55,876 nucleotides of DNA from Pigmentiphaga sp. NML080357 (GTDB lineage Bacteria > Pseudomonadota > Gammaproteobacteria > Burkholderiales > Burkholderiaceae_B): positions 1-55,876 of the forward strand of contig NZ_NINW01000017.1 of NCBI RefSeq assembly GCF_002188465.1. The letters are read 5' to 3'. The translations under genes were made by a program, and so were the position numbers. Below are positions 33,805 through 42,112 of this stretch, piece after piece. Position 1 is the first letter of the stretch. Each line of letters begins with the position of its first letter. Below the pieces are notes generated by a model that worked only from the letters and a program-made list of their open reading frames with translations, had not been told where the DNA came from and searched no databases.

Positions 33805-34794
33805 ATGACCGAACCCCGCACCGTGGTCATTACCGGCGCCAGCGCCGGCATCGGAAGGGCCACAGCGCTTGCCTTCGCCAGCGCCGGCTACCGGGTGGGC
33901 CTGCTGGCACGCAGCCAGGCGGGATTGCGCGACACCGAAGCGGAATTGCGCGCGCGCGGCGCCACGACCCTGTCCGCCTGCGTCGACGTGGCCGATGCCG
34001 AGGCGGTCGAGCGCGCCGCGGTGCGCTTCGAAACGGAACTGGGCCCCATCGACGTATGGGTCAATTCCGCCATGGCGACGGTATTCAGTTCCGTCAGCCA
34101 GCTTACGGCGGAAGAAATCAAGCGAGTGACGGAAGTCACCTACCTGGGCTTCGTGCACGGCACACTGGCGGCCCTGCGGCACATGCGCAAGCGGGACAGC
34201 GGCACGATCGTGCAGGTCGGTTCGGCGCTGGCCTACCGCGCCATTCCCCTGCAATCGGCGTACTGCGCGGCCAAGTTCGCCGTCCGCGGTTTTACCGACG
34301 CGCTGCGCTGCGAGCTTATCCATGATGGCAGCCATATCCGTCTTACCATGGTCCAGCTGCCCGCCCACAACACCCCGCAGTTCGAGTGGGCCCGCAACAA
34401 GCTGGGACGCCGGCTCCAACCGGTGCCGCCTATCTATGCGCCCGAGGTAGCCGCGCGCGCCATCCTGCGGGCGGCGACCGAGGCACCGCGCGAGCTGTGG
34501 CTCGGCCGCGCCACGTTCCAATCGATATTGGGCACGGCGCTGATGCCCGGCTGGCTCGACCGGCTGTTGGCCAAGCGGGCGTACGAGGGCCAATCCACCA
34601 ACGATCACGAACCGCCCCGCCCCGACAATCTCTATCAGGCCGTGGACGCACTGCATCGCACGGCAGGCCGCTTCGAGAATACATGCCTGGACAAGGCGAC
34701 CTGCCTGTCGTCCGAGAGCGTCGGCAAGCTGCTCGCACTGGCCGCCGCGGCCGCGGTCCTGGGGATCGTGCTGGTCACGCTCGCCCTGGCTTGA
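33805..34794 (+). CDS. SDR-family oxidoreductase with C-terminal membrane anchor
   Basis: 329 residues from the ATG at 33805, with AAGGA about 8 bases upstream. TGASAGIG (residues 10-17) binds NAD(P); the catalytic pair is in SAYCAAKFA (Tyr, Lys). The C-terminal extension (about 245-329) ends with a hydrophobic segment LLALAAAAAVLGIVLVTLAL that should anchor it in the membrane. It is followed 52 bases later by a GH15 gene, a pairing common in Proteobacteria. The substrate is unknown. Confidence 0.85.
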   Translation: MTEPRTVVITGASAGIGRATALAFASAGYRVGLLARSQAGLRDTEAELRARGATTLSACVDVADAEAVERAAVRFETELGPIDVWVNSAMATVFSSVSQLTAEEIKRVTEVTYLGFVHGTLAALRHMRKRDSGTIVQVGSALAYRAIPLQSAYCAAKFAVRGFTDALRCELIHDGSHIRLTMVQLPAHNTPQFEWARNKLGRRLQPVPPIYAPEVAARAILRAATEAPRELWLGRATFQSILGTALMPGWLDRLLAKRAYEGQSTNDHEPPRPDNLYQAVDALHRTAGRFENTCLDKATCLSSESVGKLLALAAAAAVLGIVLVTLALA

Positions 34795-34846
34795 ACCGGG
34801 CATGCCGCCCCGCCGGAGCGGCCCCGCCGAACCTCGAAGGAACCCC

Positions 34847-36646
34847 ATGACAGCTCGCATAGAAGACCATGCCTTGATCGGGGACTGCGAAACCGCGGCG
34901 CTGGTGACGCGCGACGGTTCCATCGACTGGCTATGCTGGCCGCGCTTCGATTCGGGCGCGTGCTTCGCCGCCCTGCTCGGCACGGCGGAACATGGACGAT
35001 GGCGCATTGCGCCGGCCGGCGGCATCGCGCGCACACAGCGCCAATACCTTCCCGACACGCTCATACTGCGGACGGACTTCGAAAACGACGAAGGCGCGGT
35101 CTCGCTGGTCGACTTCATGCCCATCCGCCGAGGCCGGCCCGTTTCCGAACTGGTCCGCCTGGTCATCGGCCGCCGCGGCAAGGTGCGCATGCGCATGGAC
35201 CTGGCTCTGCGCTTCGACTATGGCCGGCTCATTCCCTGGGTGACGAAGACCGGAGGGGGGTGCCTGCGCGCGGTCGCCGGCCCGCATTCGGTCATGCTCA
35301 AGACGCCCGCTCCCCTGCGCGGCGAAGACTATACGACCGTCTCGGAGTTCAGCGTAGGCGCAGGCGAGCGCGTACCGTTCACGCTGGCCTACGAAGCGTC
35401 CCACCTGCCGGCGGCCATTCCGGGCGACAGCGAAGGCGCCCTGGCGGAGACGGAGCGGTTCTGGCGCGACTGGGCCGCACGCTGCAACTACGAGGGACCG
35501 TGGAAGGACGCGGTCGTCCGGTCGCTTATTACCATCAAGGCCCTGACCTATCGCCCCACCGGCGGCATCGTCGCCGCCGCCACCACCTCGCTTCCCGAGC
35601 AGCTCGGCGGCGTGCGCAACTGGGACTACCGGTTCTGCTGGCTGCGCGACGCCACCTTCACGGTGCTGTCGCTGATGAACGCCGGCTACCGCGACGAGGC
35701 GCAAGCCTGGTGCGACTGGCTGCTGCGCGCCGTGGCAGGCGCCGCCTCGCAAATCCAGCCGCTCTACGGCGTGGCGGGCGAGCACCGCAATGATGAAAGC
35801 GAGCTGCCCTGGCTGCCTGGCTATCGCGGTTCCCGCCCGGTTCGCATCGGCAACGGCGCCCACTCCCAGTTGCAGATCGACATATTCGGCAACGTGATGG
35901 ATGCGCTTTTCGAGGCGCGCTGCCTGGGCCTCGAGCTTCACGAGGCCGCGACAGGGCTGCAGACGGAACTACTGCAGCGCCTGGAGCAAGTGTGGCGGGA
36001 ACCCGACGAAGGCATCTGGGAAATACGCGGCGAGCGCCGGCACTTCGTCCACTCCAAGCTGATGGCGTGGGTCGCCTTCGACCGGGCCGTCGCATCGGCC
36101 GAAAGATTCGGCCTCGCGGGGCCCGTCGAACGCTGGAAGACGCAGCGCTCAAGCCTCCACGCCGAAATACTGGAAAAAGGATTCGACAAGCAAAAAGGCG
36201 CCTTCGTCCAGGCATACGGATCCAAGGAACTGGACAGCGCAACGTTGCTGATGCCGATATTCGGCTTTCTGCCGCCCGACGATCCCCGCATCGTCTCGAC
36301 CGTGCGCGCGATTGAAACGGATCTGTGCCGCGACGGCCTGCTGCTGCGCTACGACACGCGCGGCGGCGGCGACGGCCTGCCGGCCGGCGAAGGCGCCTTT
36401 CTTGCGTGCAGCTTCTGGCTGGCGGACAACCTGATCCTGCAGGGACGCCGGGACGAGGCCGAGCGCCTGTTCGAGCGGCTGCTATCCCTGCGCAACGACG
36501 TCGGCCTGCTGGCGGAACAGTACGACACCCAGGCCAAGGCCTTCGCCGGCAATTATCCGCAAGCGTTCTCGCACTTCGCGCTGGTCGACACGGCCTTCAA
36601 TTTCTCGCAGTCCCGCGGCGCCGTGCGGGAAGCCCGCTGGAAATGA
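34847..36646 (+). CDS. Glycoside hydrolase family 15 protein (glucoamylase/trehalase-like)
   Basis: 599 residues from the ATG at 34847, with AAGGA 6 bases upstream. The N-terminal domain opens with IEDHALIGDCETAALVTRDG and SIDWLCWPRFDSGACFA. The (alpha/alpha)6 catalytic barrel carries GGVRNWDYRFCWLRDATFTV with the general-acid region, and ends FSHFALVDTAFN. There is no signal peptide, so the enzyme is cytoplasmic and probably acts on trehalose or an alpha-glucan. It is co-transcribed with the SDR gene. Confidence 0.9.
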   Translation: MTARIEDHALIGDCETAALVTRDGSIDWLCWPRFDSGACFAALLGTAEHGRWRIAPAGGIARTQRQYLPDTLILRTDFENDEGAVSLVDFMPIRRGRPVSELVRLVIGRRGKVRMRMDLALRFDYGRLIPWVTKTGGGCLRAVAGPHSVMLKTPAPLRGEDYTTVSEFSVGAGERVPFTLAYEASHLPAAIPGDSEGALAETERFWRDWAARCNYEGPWKDAVVRSLITIKALTYRPTGGIVAAATTSLPEQLGGVRNWDYRFCWLRDATFTVLSLMNAGYRDEAQAWCDWLLRAVAGAASQIQPLYGVAGEHRNDESELPWLPGYRGSRPVRIGNGAHSQLQIDIFGNVMDALFEARCLGLELHEAATGLQTELLQRLEQVWREPDEGIWEIRGERRHFVHSKLMAWVAFDRAVASAERFGLAGPVERWKTQRSSLHAEILEKGFDKQKGAFVQAYGSKELDSATLLMPIFGFLPPDDPRIVSTVRAIETDLCRDGLLLRYDTRGGGDGLPAGEGAFLACSFWLADNLILQGRRDEAERLFERLLSLRNDVGLLAEQYDTQAKAFAGNYPQAFSHFALVDTAFNFSQSRGAVREARWK

Positions 36647-37030
36647 ATGGGCGATGAAACCATCGCGCAGCGCATCCCGCCGGATTTGTGGACACTGCAC
36701 GGGTCGCTCGTCACGCCGCGGCGCAAGGCGATCGCCGTCGACCTCATCACGGGCCTGAAACAGAATCGGGCCTGGTTCCCACAGCACCGGAAATACCTCG
36801 CCGACCGCCAACCCGCGACGTTGACCGTATGGGGTCCCCGGGATCATTACATGCCGGAGGAATCCGCGCGTGCGTACCCGTGCGACCTGCCGTCGGCCGA
36901 GCTGCATTTGCTGGACGGCGGCCATTGGCTTCTCGAGACCTACCTGGACGAAGTGGTGGCGCTCATGCGCGATTTCCTGGGCCGGTGCGCTGATCGCCTT
37001 GCGCCTCGACGATGTCTATTGACCGATTAA
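36647..37030 (+). pseudogene. Alpha/beta hydrolase, C-terminal remnant
   Basis: The frame directly after the GH15 stop encodes FPQHRKYLADRQPATLTVWG, then PRDHYMPEESARAYPCDLPS and LDGGHWLLETYLDEVVALM. This is the last third of an epoxide-hydrolase/dehalogenase-like alpha/beta hydrolase, with the late acid (Asp in GPRD) and catalytic His (GGHW). The nucleophile elbow and oxyanion hole are missing, and there is no ribosome site of its own. About 180 N-terminal residues have been lost. Confidence 0.75.
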
Positions 37031-37071
37031 TAACCTAGTGGTTATGATTTTAAAAATAACCGAGCGGTTAT
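37019..37071 (+). promoter_or_regulatory. Promoter with two perfect ArsR operators
   Basis: ATAACCTAGTGGTTAT (37030-37045) and ATAACCGAGCGGTTAT (37056-37071) are two perfect ATAACC-4-GGTTAT dyads, 26 bases centre to centre. A promoter TTGACC (37019-37024), 18 bases, TATGAT (37043-37048) overlaps the first dyad. The arsR ATG follows 10 bases after the second. This is a textbook autorepressed promoter. Confidence 0.82.
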
Positions 37072-37080
37072 GAATTATCC

Positions 37081-37404
37081 ATGAAGAACACTCCTGACCT
37101 GCTTTTCACGACCCTTGCCGACCCGACCCGGCGGGCCATTTTCGAACGCCTGTGCCGCGACGGGGAACAAACCGTCGCCGCCCTGACGGCGCAAGCCGGT
37201 GTCTCGCAGCCGGCCGTCTCCAAGCACCTCAGGATGCTGAAACGGGCCGGCCTCGTGCTCGATCGGCACGAGGGACGCCAGACGCACTACAGCGCCCAAC
37301 GCCGTTCGCTGATTCCTCTGGTCGACTGGACCACCCGGATGGCCGGGTTCTGGGAAAGCCGGTTCGACAACCTTGAAGACCTGCTCAAACGGATGGACCA
37401 ATGA
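37081..37404 (+). CDS. ArsR-family regulator (SRPBCC-linked type)
   Basis: 107 residues. LLFTTLADPTRRAIFERLCR, TVAALTAQAGVSQPAVSKHL and RMLKRAGLVLDRHEGRQTHY form the winged helix. It is the non-metal ArsR type typically coupled to an AHSA1/SRPBCC gene, which follows here with a four-base overlap. The gene is intact and has two operators at its promoter, although the genes it used to control are damaged. Confidence 0.9.
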   Translation: MKNTPDLLFTTLADPTRRAIFERLCRDGEQTVAALTAQAGVSQPAVSKHLRMLKRAGLVLDRHEGRQTHYSAQRRSLIPLVDWTTRMAGFWESRFDNLEDLLKRMDQ

Positions 37405-37730
37405 CTGATACGCCGGCCGAGACGCGCACCGTCGTCGTCGAACGCGAGTTTCCCCACCCTCCGGAAAAAATCTGGCGCGCGCTCACCCAGCCGCACCTGA
37501 TCGAGCCAGACAAGGCGCTGTCCTATACATGGAACTTCAGCCACGACGATACGGCATTCGACCTGAGGAGCGTCGTGACCTTCACGCTCACGCCCACGCG
37601 CGCAGGGACCCTGCTGCGCATGGAGCAATCCGGCTTCCGACCGGACCAGAAACAAGCTTACGGCGGCGCCAAGCTCGGATGGCCGCAATTCTTCGGCAAG
37701 CTGGAACAACTCTTGGCGCGAACGGCTTGA
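37401..37730 (+). pseudogene. SRPBCC/AHSA1-domain protein with an internal in-frame deletion
   Basis: 109 residues instead of about 145. The N-terminal VVVEREFPHPPEKIWRALTQ and PHLIE are normal. The text then jumps to PDKALSYTWNFSHDDTAFDL, RSVVTFTLTPTRAGTLLRME and SGFRPDQKQAYGGAKLGWPQ. The segment between, normally about 35-40 residues (EEWL... through the 'gd..G.v..ev' strands), is missing at about 37503-37506. Three beta strands of the helix-grip fold are lost, so the product is unlikely to fold. The frame is preserved. It overlaps the arsR stop. Confidence 0.78.
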
Positions 37731-37925
37731 TCTGCGCCGGCGCTTCCGGCAGGGCCAGCCAGCAATCAATTCCATACCGATGACGTCGAGAGAGACTACG
37801 CACGCATCAAGGCGCGTGGCGACGATTTCACCATGGCGCCGACCGAGGTGACGGGTTCGGCCGTTGCGCGCTTGAAGGACACTTGTGGCAACATTCCGCA
37901 GATAACGCGGTCGGCGCGGTGGTAA
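37731..37925 (+). pseudogene. VOC/glyoxalase protein, C-terminal remnant
   Basis: Directly after the AHSA1 stop and in the same frame, 64 residues include ASNQFHTDDVERDYARIKAR, DDFTMAPTEVTG and LKDTCGNIPQIT, ending RSARW. This is the C-terminal half of a VOC protein of the type often found behind arsR-AHSA1 genes. Start codon and N-terminal half are absent. Together with the preceding entries it shows that an arsR-AHSA1-VOC operon has collapsed. Confidence 0.75.
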
Positions 37926-37992
37926 GGCGCAGTGGGCCTTTGCCCTCGCGGCGCGTCTCGCATCCTGCAATCATCAAAACGGAGACCCTTCC

Positions 37993-38352
37993 ATGAAGCA
38001 GCCGATCCGGTTCGCCTGCCTGGCGCTCTTCTTCGCAGTGGCGGCGACGGCAACCGGTGCGGAGCACGCGGCCGGTGTGCGCTCTCCAGCGCCTGGCGTA
38101 TTATGCGACCCGTACCTGTGCGCGAACGACCAGGGCATTTCGCGGGAGCTGACAGCCAGGCATCTTGGCGAGAAAGCCGCGGCACGGCTTTTCTCGCAAG
38201 GCGAGTTCGACCGTACCGAATTCACCCTCGCAAATGGCGTCTTCTGCGACACGAAGGAACGCCTGTGTCGCAAGGATCGCTACTTTGGCTCGGATGGCAA
38301 GCGCAGCGGCGAGGTGTCGGAACAGTACACGCAGTTGCTGTTCGGCAAATGA
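37993..38352 (+). CDS. YcgJ-family secreted small protein
   Basis: 119 residues with a Sec signal peptide (1-22, FACLALFFAVAATATGA). The mature part, GVLCDPYLCANDQGISRELT, then GEFDRTEFTLANGVFCDTKE and RLCRKDRYFG, is clearly related to E. coli YcgJ (Fels-1 prophage protein-like family). Four cysteines could form two disulfides. It is periplasmic, of unknown function. GGAG lies 8 bases before the ATG. No other prophage gene is near. Confidence 0.85.
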   Translation: MKQPIRFACLALFFAVAATATGAEHAAGVRSPAPGVLCDPYLCANDQGISRELTARHLGEKAAARLFSQGEFDRTEFTLANGVFCDTKERLCRKDRYFGSDGKRSGEVSEQYTQLLFGK

Positions 38353-38366
38353 TGCCGCCTCGACCG

Positions 38367-39104
38367 TCAGGATCGGGGCAGTGCGACACCGGTGGCCCGC
38401 TCAAGCTCGCCCAGCAACTCGTCCTGGAACGCCACGTCGAGCGATGCCGGATGAGGCTCGATGCGGCGCTGGTGGTGCCAGTAACCGCCGGTGACGAGAA
38501 CCTGCGGATCCTGGCTGGACGCCAGCCATTCTTGCGTCAGATGCCCCAGTCGTAGGTCGTCGGGCGCGTCCGGTCCGCCCATCCTGGTCGGGACCCAGCC
38601 CGGATCGACCGCACTGCTGACCACCCGGGGCCACAATCGGGCGACCGCTGCGGCCAGCGCCGTCACGAAAAGCTTGCTGTCCGAATAGGAACCCGACGCG
38701 CCGCGCCCGCTCCAATCCAGCCCGCCAAGAACCGGGCGACCGTCCAGGTGCATGCCGCTGCTCAGGTACACCAGGCGGTCCGGCCTGGTGATCAGCGCGG
38801 TCAGCACATAGGGCGCCACGACGTTGACAGGCAGCACCTGTCGCCCGGAATAGACGCCGGCATTATGGATGACCGCATCCATTCGGCCGAGCCGGTTCAC
38901 CTGGTCGGCAACGGCCTCCATCTCCCCCTGGTCCGACAGGTCGCCGACGGCCACGCGGGCCCCCTGATCCAGCAAATCCCGGATTGCATCGAGCCGTTGC
39001 TTGCCGCGCACGTGAAGCACTACTTCATGGCCGCCGGCGAGCAGATTTCGCGCCGCAGCCTGGCCCAGTCCGTCGGCCGAGCCCGTGATGAAGATTCGAG
39101 ACAT
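38367..39104 (-). CDS. SDR-family oxidoreductase
   Basis: 245 residues. TGSADGLG (7-14) binds the cofactor, HNAG appears at about 85, and the catalytic Ser (LVYLSSG), Tyr and Lys (SYSDSKL) are present. ARVAVGDLSDQ suggests NADP or NAD binding without clear preference. It is a complete, stand-alone enzyme converging with the YcgJ-like gene. The substrate is unknown. Confidence 0.85.
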   Translation of the reverse strand: MSRIFITGSADGLGQAAARNLLAGGHEVVLHVRGKQRLDAIRDLLDQGARVAVGDLSDQGEMEAVADQVNRLGRMDAVIHNAGVYSGRQVLPVNVVAPYVLTALITRPDRLVYLSSGMHLDGRPVLGGLDWSGRGASGSYSDSKLFVTALAAAVARLWPRVVSSAVDPGWVPTRMGGPDAPDDLRLGHLTQEWLASSQDPQVLVTGGYWHHQRRIEPHPASLDVAFQDELLGELERATGVALPRS

Positions 39105-39314
39105 TGAGACCTCCCACTCCGGTCAGGCATACCTCCCCCAGCCGGCGGCGCACGCAGCACCGCGCCATGCCAGGCAAGCGTCACCGGGCTTGAGGGAGTC
39201 GACACGCCAGAATACCCGGAAGCCGGACAAGGCCGTCAACCGTTTCAAGCGCAAGGCCGCAAGGAGGTAGACTTCTACTTCACCCGGCACGGGGAAACCC
39301 CTGAAGGACCCGTC

Positions 39315-39725
39315 ATGCGTCAAGCCAGCAGCGCCACCATATCCTCCACCGACACCAACTACCTGCATCGCATCCACGTCGGGGCATTCGACCTGGACAC
39401 CGACGAGCCGAGGACTCTGGGCGGCCAGGGTGCCGCCCCGGCCCCATTCGACTACTACCTGGCGTCCCTGTCGGCCTGCACCGCCATCACGCTGCGCATG
39501 TATGCGCAGCGCAAGGGCTGGAGCCTGGGCGAATTCCGCGCCGAGCTGACGTTGAGCTTCGACGACCAGGGCACGGCGCACATCCACCGCAAGCTGTATT
39601 CGGACCAGCCGCTGACCAGCGAGCAGTGGAACCGGCTGCTGGAGATCGCTGCCAAGACACCAGTCACCAAGGTCATGAGCAATGGCGCGGTAATCACCAG
39701 CGAAGCCGTCGCGGCGGACACGTAG
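39315..39725 (+). CDS. OsmC-family protein lacking the second cysteine
   Basis: 136 residues. PAPFDYYLASLSACTAITLR contains the first OsmC/Ohr cysteine (C55). The second family motif, normally CPV, reads KTPVTKVM here, with Thr in place of Cys. Without that residue the usual two-Cys peroxidase cycle cannot run, so it is either a one-Cys variant of the YhfA-like group or a binding protein. The 210 bases before it (39105-39314) hold no gene. Confidence 0.8.
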   Translation: MRQASSATISSTDTNYLHRIHVGAFDLDTDEPRTLGGQGAAPAPFDYYLASLSACTAITLRMYAQRKGWSLGEFRAELTLSFDDQGTAHIHRKLYSDQPLTSEQWNRLLEIAAKTPVTKVMSNGAVITSEAVAADT

Positions 39726-39784
39726 GCAGCCGGCGCCATGGCCGGGCCGCTCATCGTCAAGCCGTTCCCGCCGCCCTCCTCCGG

Positions 39785-41140
39785 TCAATCGAACTGGCCC
39801 TGCGTCTCGGGCGAAACTTTCGCGCCCACGAGGTAGACCGCCGCCAGCAAGGCCGAAGTGACAGCCAGGACATGGGGAATGTCCTGCGGCGAGCCGCTCA
39901 TCAGCGAGACCACGGTAGGCATCATGCCGCCGATGGCGAATCCGATGTTCCATGACAACCCCGTGCCGCTGGCGCGCATCTTGGCCGGGAAGCGCTCGTT
40001 CAGGAAGATCATGACCGGCGCGATGATGGCCCCTCCCAGCAGGGCGATGGCCGAGGCGATGACCGTGATCTGCGGCAGGGACGCGGGCCTGGCGATGAGC
40101 ATGAAAAGGTACGGCAGCAACACCAGGCAGAAAACCCCCAGCGCGTAGAACGTCTTCTTCCGACCGATCACGTCGCTCAGGGCGCCGAATGCCAGCGCGC
40201 CGACGATCGTTCCCACCGAGCTGATCATCAGGATGAGCGCCGAACTCTCGTGCGGCACGTTCGCGACCAGTTTCAGCAGCGTCGGAAGATAGCCCGCGGT
40301 GATGTAGTAGGTGGCGCCGCCGCCGAAGGTGATGAGCAGGTTGATCAACAGGACGTTCCGGTACTCGCCCGCGAACAACGTCTTGAGCGGAGAGGCCTGC
40401 CTGGCCGCGCCGTCTTTCTGCTTCGCCCTTTCGGCCTGGATCTTCTTGAAGGAAGGCGTCTCGTCGAGCAGCCGATACATCACCAGGCCGAACACGGTAC
40501 TGATCAGGCCGGAGAAGAACATGACACGCCAGCCGATCTGGTCGAACCGGTCGCCGGGGAACACATGGGACAGCGCAAAGTACACGATGGAGGCCATCAA
40601 AGCTCCCATGCCCGCACCGCCGCTTCCCACCAGCCCCGACATCAGGCCGCGATGGCGCGGCGCGATCGACTCCGTGCCGATCGTATGCGTCGAGGCCACG
40701 ATGCCGCCCACGAACAACCCCTGCACGATGCGCAGCACCAGGAAGATGATGGGAGCGATCAGCCCGGCCTGGTGAATGGTCGGCAGCAAGCCGAACGCCG
40801 CCGTGCTCAGGCCTACGCCCACCATCGAGATCATCAGCGCCCGCTTGCGGCCATGCTTGTCCGCATAGGCACCGAACACGGCCGACCCGAGGGGCCGCAC
40901 CAGCAGCGCCACGGCGAACGAAGCGTAGACCGCCGCGAGCGACAGAGTCGGCTTGTCCGAGGGAAAGAACAGGCGGCCGATGATGGGCGCCACATACAGC
41001 AGAATGAACAGATCGAACAGGTCCAGCGCCCACCCGAAGGTCGATGCAACACCTGCCAGGAAAGCCTTGCGCGATTGCGCGGGGTCGGCCGCGGACTCGC
41101 GCGAGCCCGCGCCGCTGACCGTGTCAGTGGTGGAATTCAT
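39785..41140 (-). CDS. MFS transporter of the metabolite:H+ symporter family
   Basis: 451 residues, twelve membrane segments. FGWALDLFDLFILLYVAPII with the acidic pair in helix 1, RPLGSAVFGAYADKHGRKRA and LRIVQGLFVGGIVASTHTIG are typical of organic-acid/H+ symporters (ShiA, NanT, PcaK-like). It is the last gene of the molybdenum hydroxylase operon, 98 bases after the crotonase gene, and so very likely imports the acid degraded by it. Confidence 0.87.
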   Translation of the reverse strand: MNSTTDTVSGAGSRESAADPAQSRKAFLAGVASTFGWALDLFDLFILLYVAPIIGRLFFPSDKPTLSLAAVYASFAVALLVRPLGSAVFGAYADKHGRKRALMISMVGVGLSTAAFGLLPTIHQAGLIAPIIFLVLRIVQGLFVGGIVASTHTIGTESIAPRHRGLMSGLVGSGGAGMGALMASIVYFALSHVFPGDRFDQIGWRVMFFSGLISTVFGLVMYRLLDETPSFKKIQAERAKQKDGAARQASPLKTLFAGEYRNVLLINLLITFGGGATYYITAGYLPTLLKLVANVPHESSALILMISSVGTIVGALAFGALSDVIGRKKTFYALGVFCLVLLPYLFMLIARPASLPQITVIASAIALLGGAIIAPVMIFLNERFPAKMRASGTGLSWNIGFAIGGMMPTVVSLMSGSPQDIPHVLAVTSALLAAVYLVGAKVSPETQGQFD

Positions 41141-41238
41141 GATGTCTCCTTTGTTTGAACGAGGACTGGGGGCGCCCTGTCGCCCGGCTGGCGACTCCGG
41201 TCGTCAGCCTGCCCTGCGAGCGAACCGGCGGTGCCGGC

Positions 41239-42045
41239 TCAGCGCCCCAACCACTGCGGCTTGCGCTTGGCGTGAAACGCTTCCACACCCTCGCGGAAAT
41301 CCTCGGAGCTGCGCAGGCGGCTGTAGCAATGGCCCTCGAGTTCGATGGCGATCGACAGCGGCGAATCTTCGGTGTCGTTGAGGAGTTTCTTGACCGTACG
41401 CTGCGCAAGCGGCGAAAACTCCCGCAGCTCGTCCACGAGCTTGTCGGTGGCGGCCTCGAGCTGGTCGTCCGGCACGCATTCGACGACGAAACCCCAGTCA
41501 TAGGCCTGCTGGCCCGAAACCCGGCGGGATCGCATGACGACGTCCTTGGTGCGCGCAATGCCGATCATGCTTTGCAGCCGCGCCGAGCCGCCCGATCCGG
41601 GTATCTGTCCCAGCTTCTGCTCGGGCAGCGCATACTGTGCCGTGACACTGGCGATACGAAAGTCGCAGGCGAGCGAGATCTCGAATCCCACGCCGAAGCA
41701 ATATCCTCGGTTGGCGGCGATCACGGGCTTGGTGCAGCGCGCCGGCGCGGCGACGTTCCAGGCCAGCTTGGATACGTGCTCGGGCGAGGCTTCCAGGAAA
41801 CCGCGGATGTCACCGCCGCTGGAAAAGTGCTCGCCCTCGGCGCGCAACACGATCACCCGTACGCGCGGATCCTCGTCCAGCGCCTCGAACACCAGGCGCA
41901 GCTGTTCCCGTTGCAGCATGGAAATGATGTTGAAGGGCGGCCGCTTCAGGACGATATCGGCGCGCTCGCGCCCGGCGTCGACGATGACTTCGAAGCCGTC
42001 GAGTCGTTCAAGCAGGGTCTGGGCCGGATGGTTGAGATTGGGCAT
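41239..42045 (-). CDS. Enoyl-CoA hydratase/isomerase (crotonase) family protein
   Basis: 268 residues. The first oxyanion motif is in EHFSSGGDIRGF, the second in RGYCFGVGFEISLACDF, and the acid loop in ALPEQKLGQIPGSGGSARL with a glutamate in the place of hydratase Glu164. The second motif has FGVG instead of the usual GGG, a small deviation. It acts on a CoA thioester, presumably made by the ligase encoded 67 bases upstream: hydration, ring opening or dehalogenation are all family options. Confidence 0.85.
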   Translation of the reverse strand: MPNLNHPAQTLLERLDGFEVIVDAGRERADIVLKRPPFNIISMLQREQLRLVFEALDEDPRVRVIVLRAEGEHFSSGGDIRGFLEASPEHVSKLAWNVAAPARCTKPVIAANRGYCFGVGFEISLACDFRIASVTAQYALPEQKLGQIPGSGGSARLQSMIGIARTKDVVMRSRRVSGQQAYDWGFVVECVPDDQLEAATDKLVDELREFSPLAQRTVKKLLNDTEDSPLSIAIELEGHCYSRLRSSEDFREGVEAFHAKRKPQWLGR

Positions 42046-42112
42046 GGGAATTTCCTTGTTTGGGTCGTAGACAAGACTTCGATACGGGGAATGCGGGCGG
42101 CGTCCTTTCCGG

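Noticed and set aside
37993-38352. Prophage remnant because YcgJ is called 'Fels-1 prophage protein-like'
   Set aside because: No integrase, att site or other phage gene is nearby, and the family is widespread in chromosomes.
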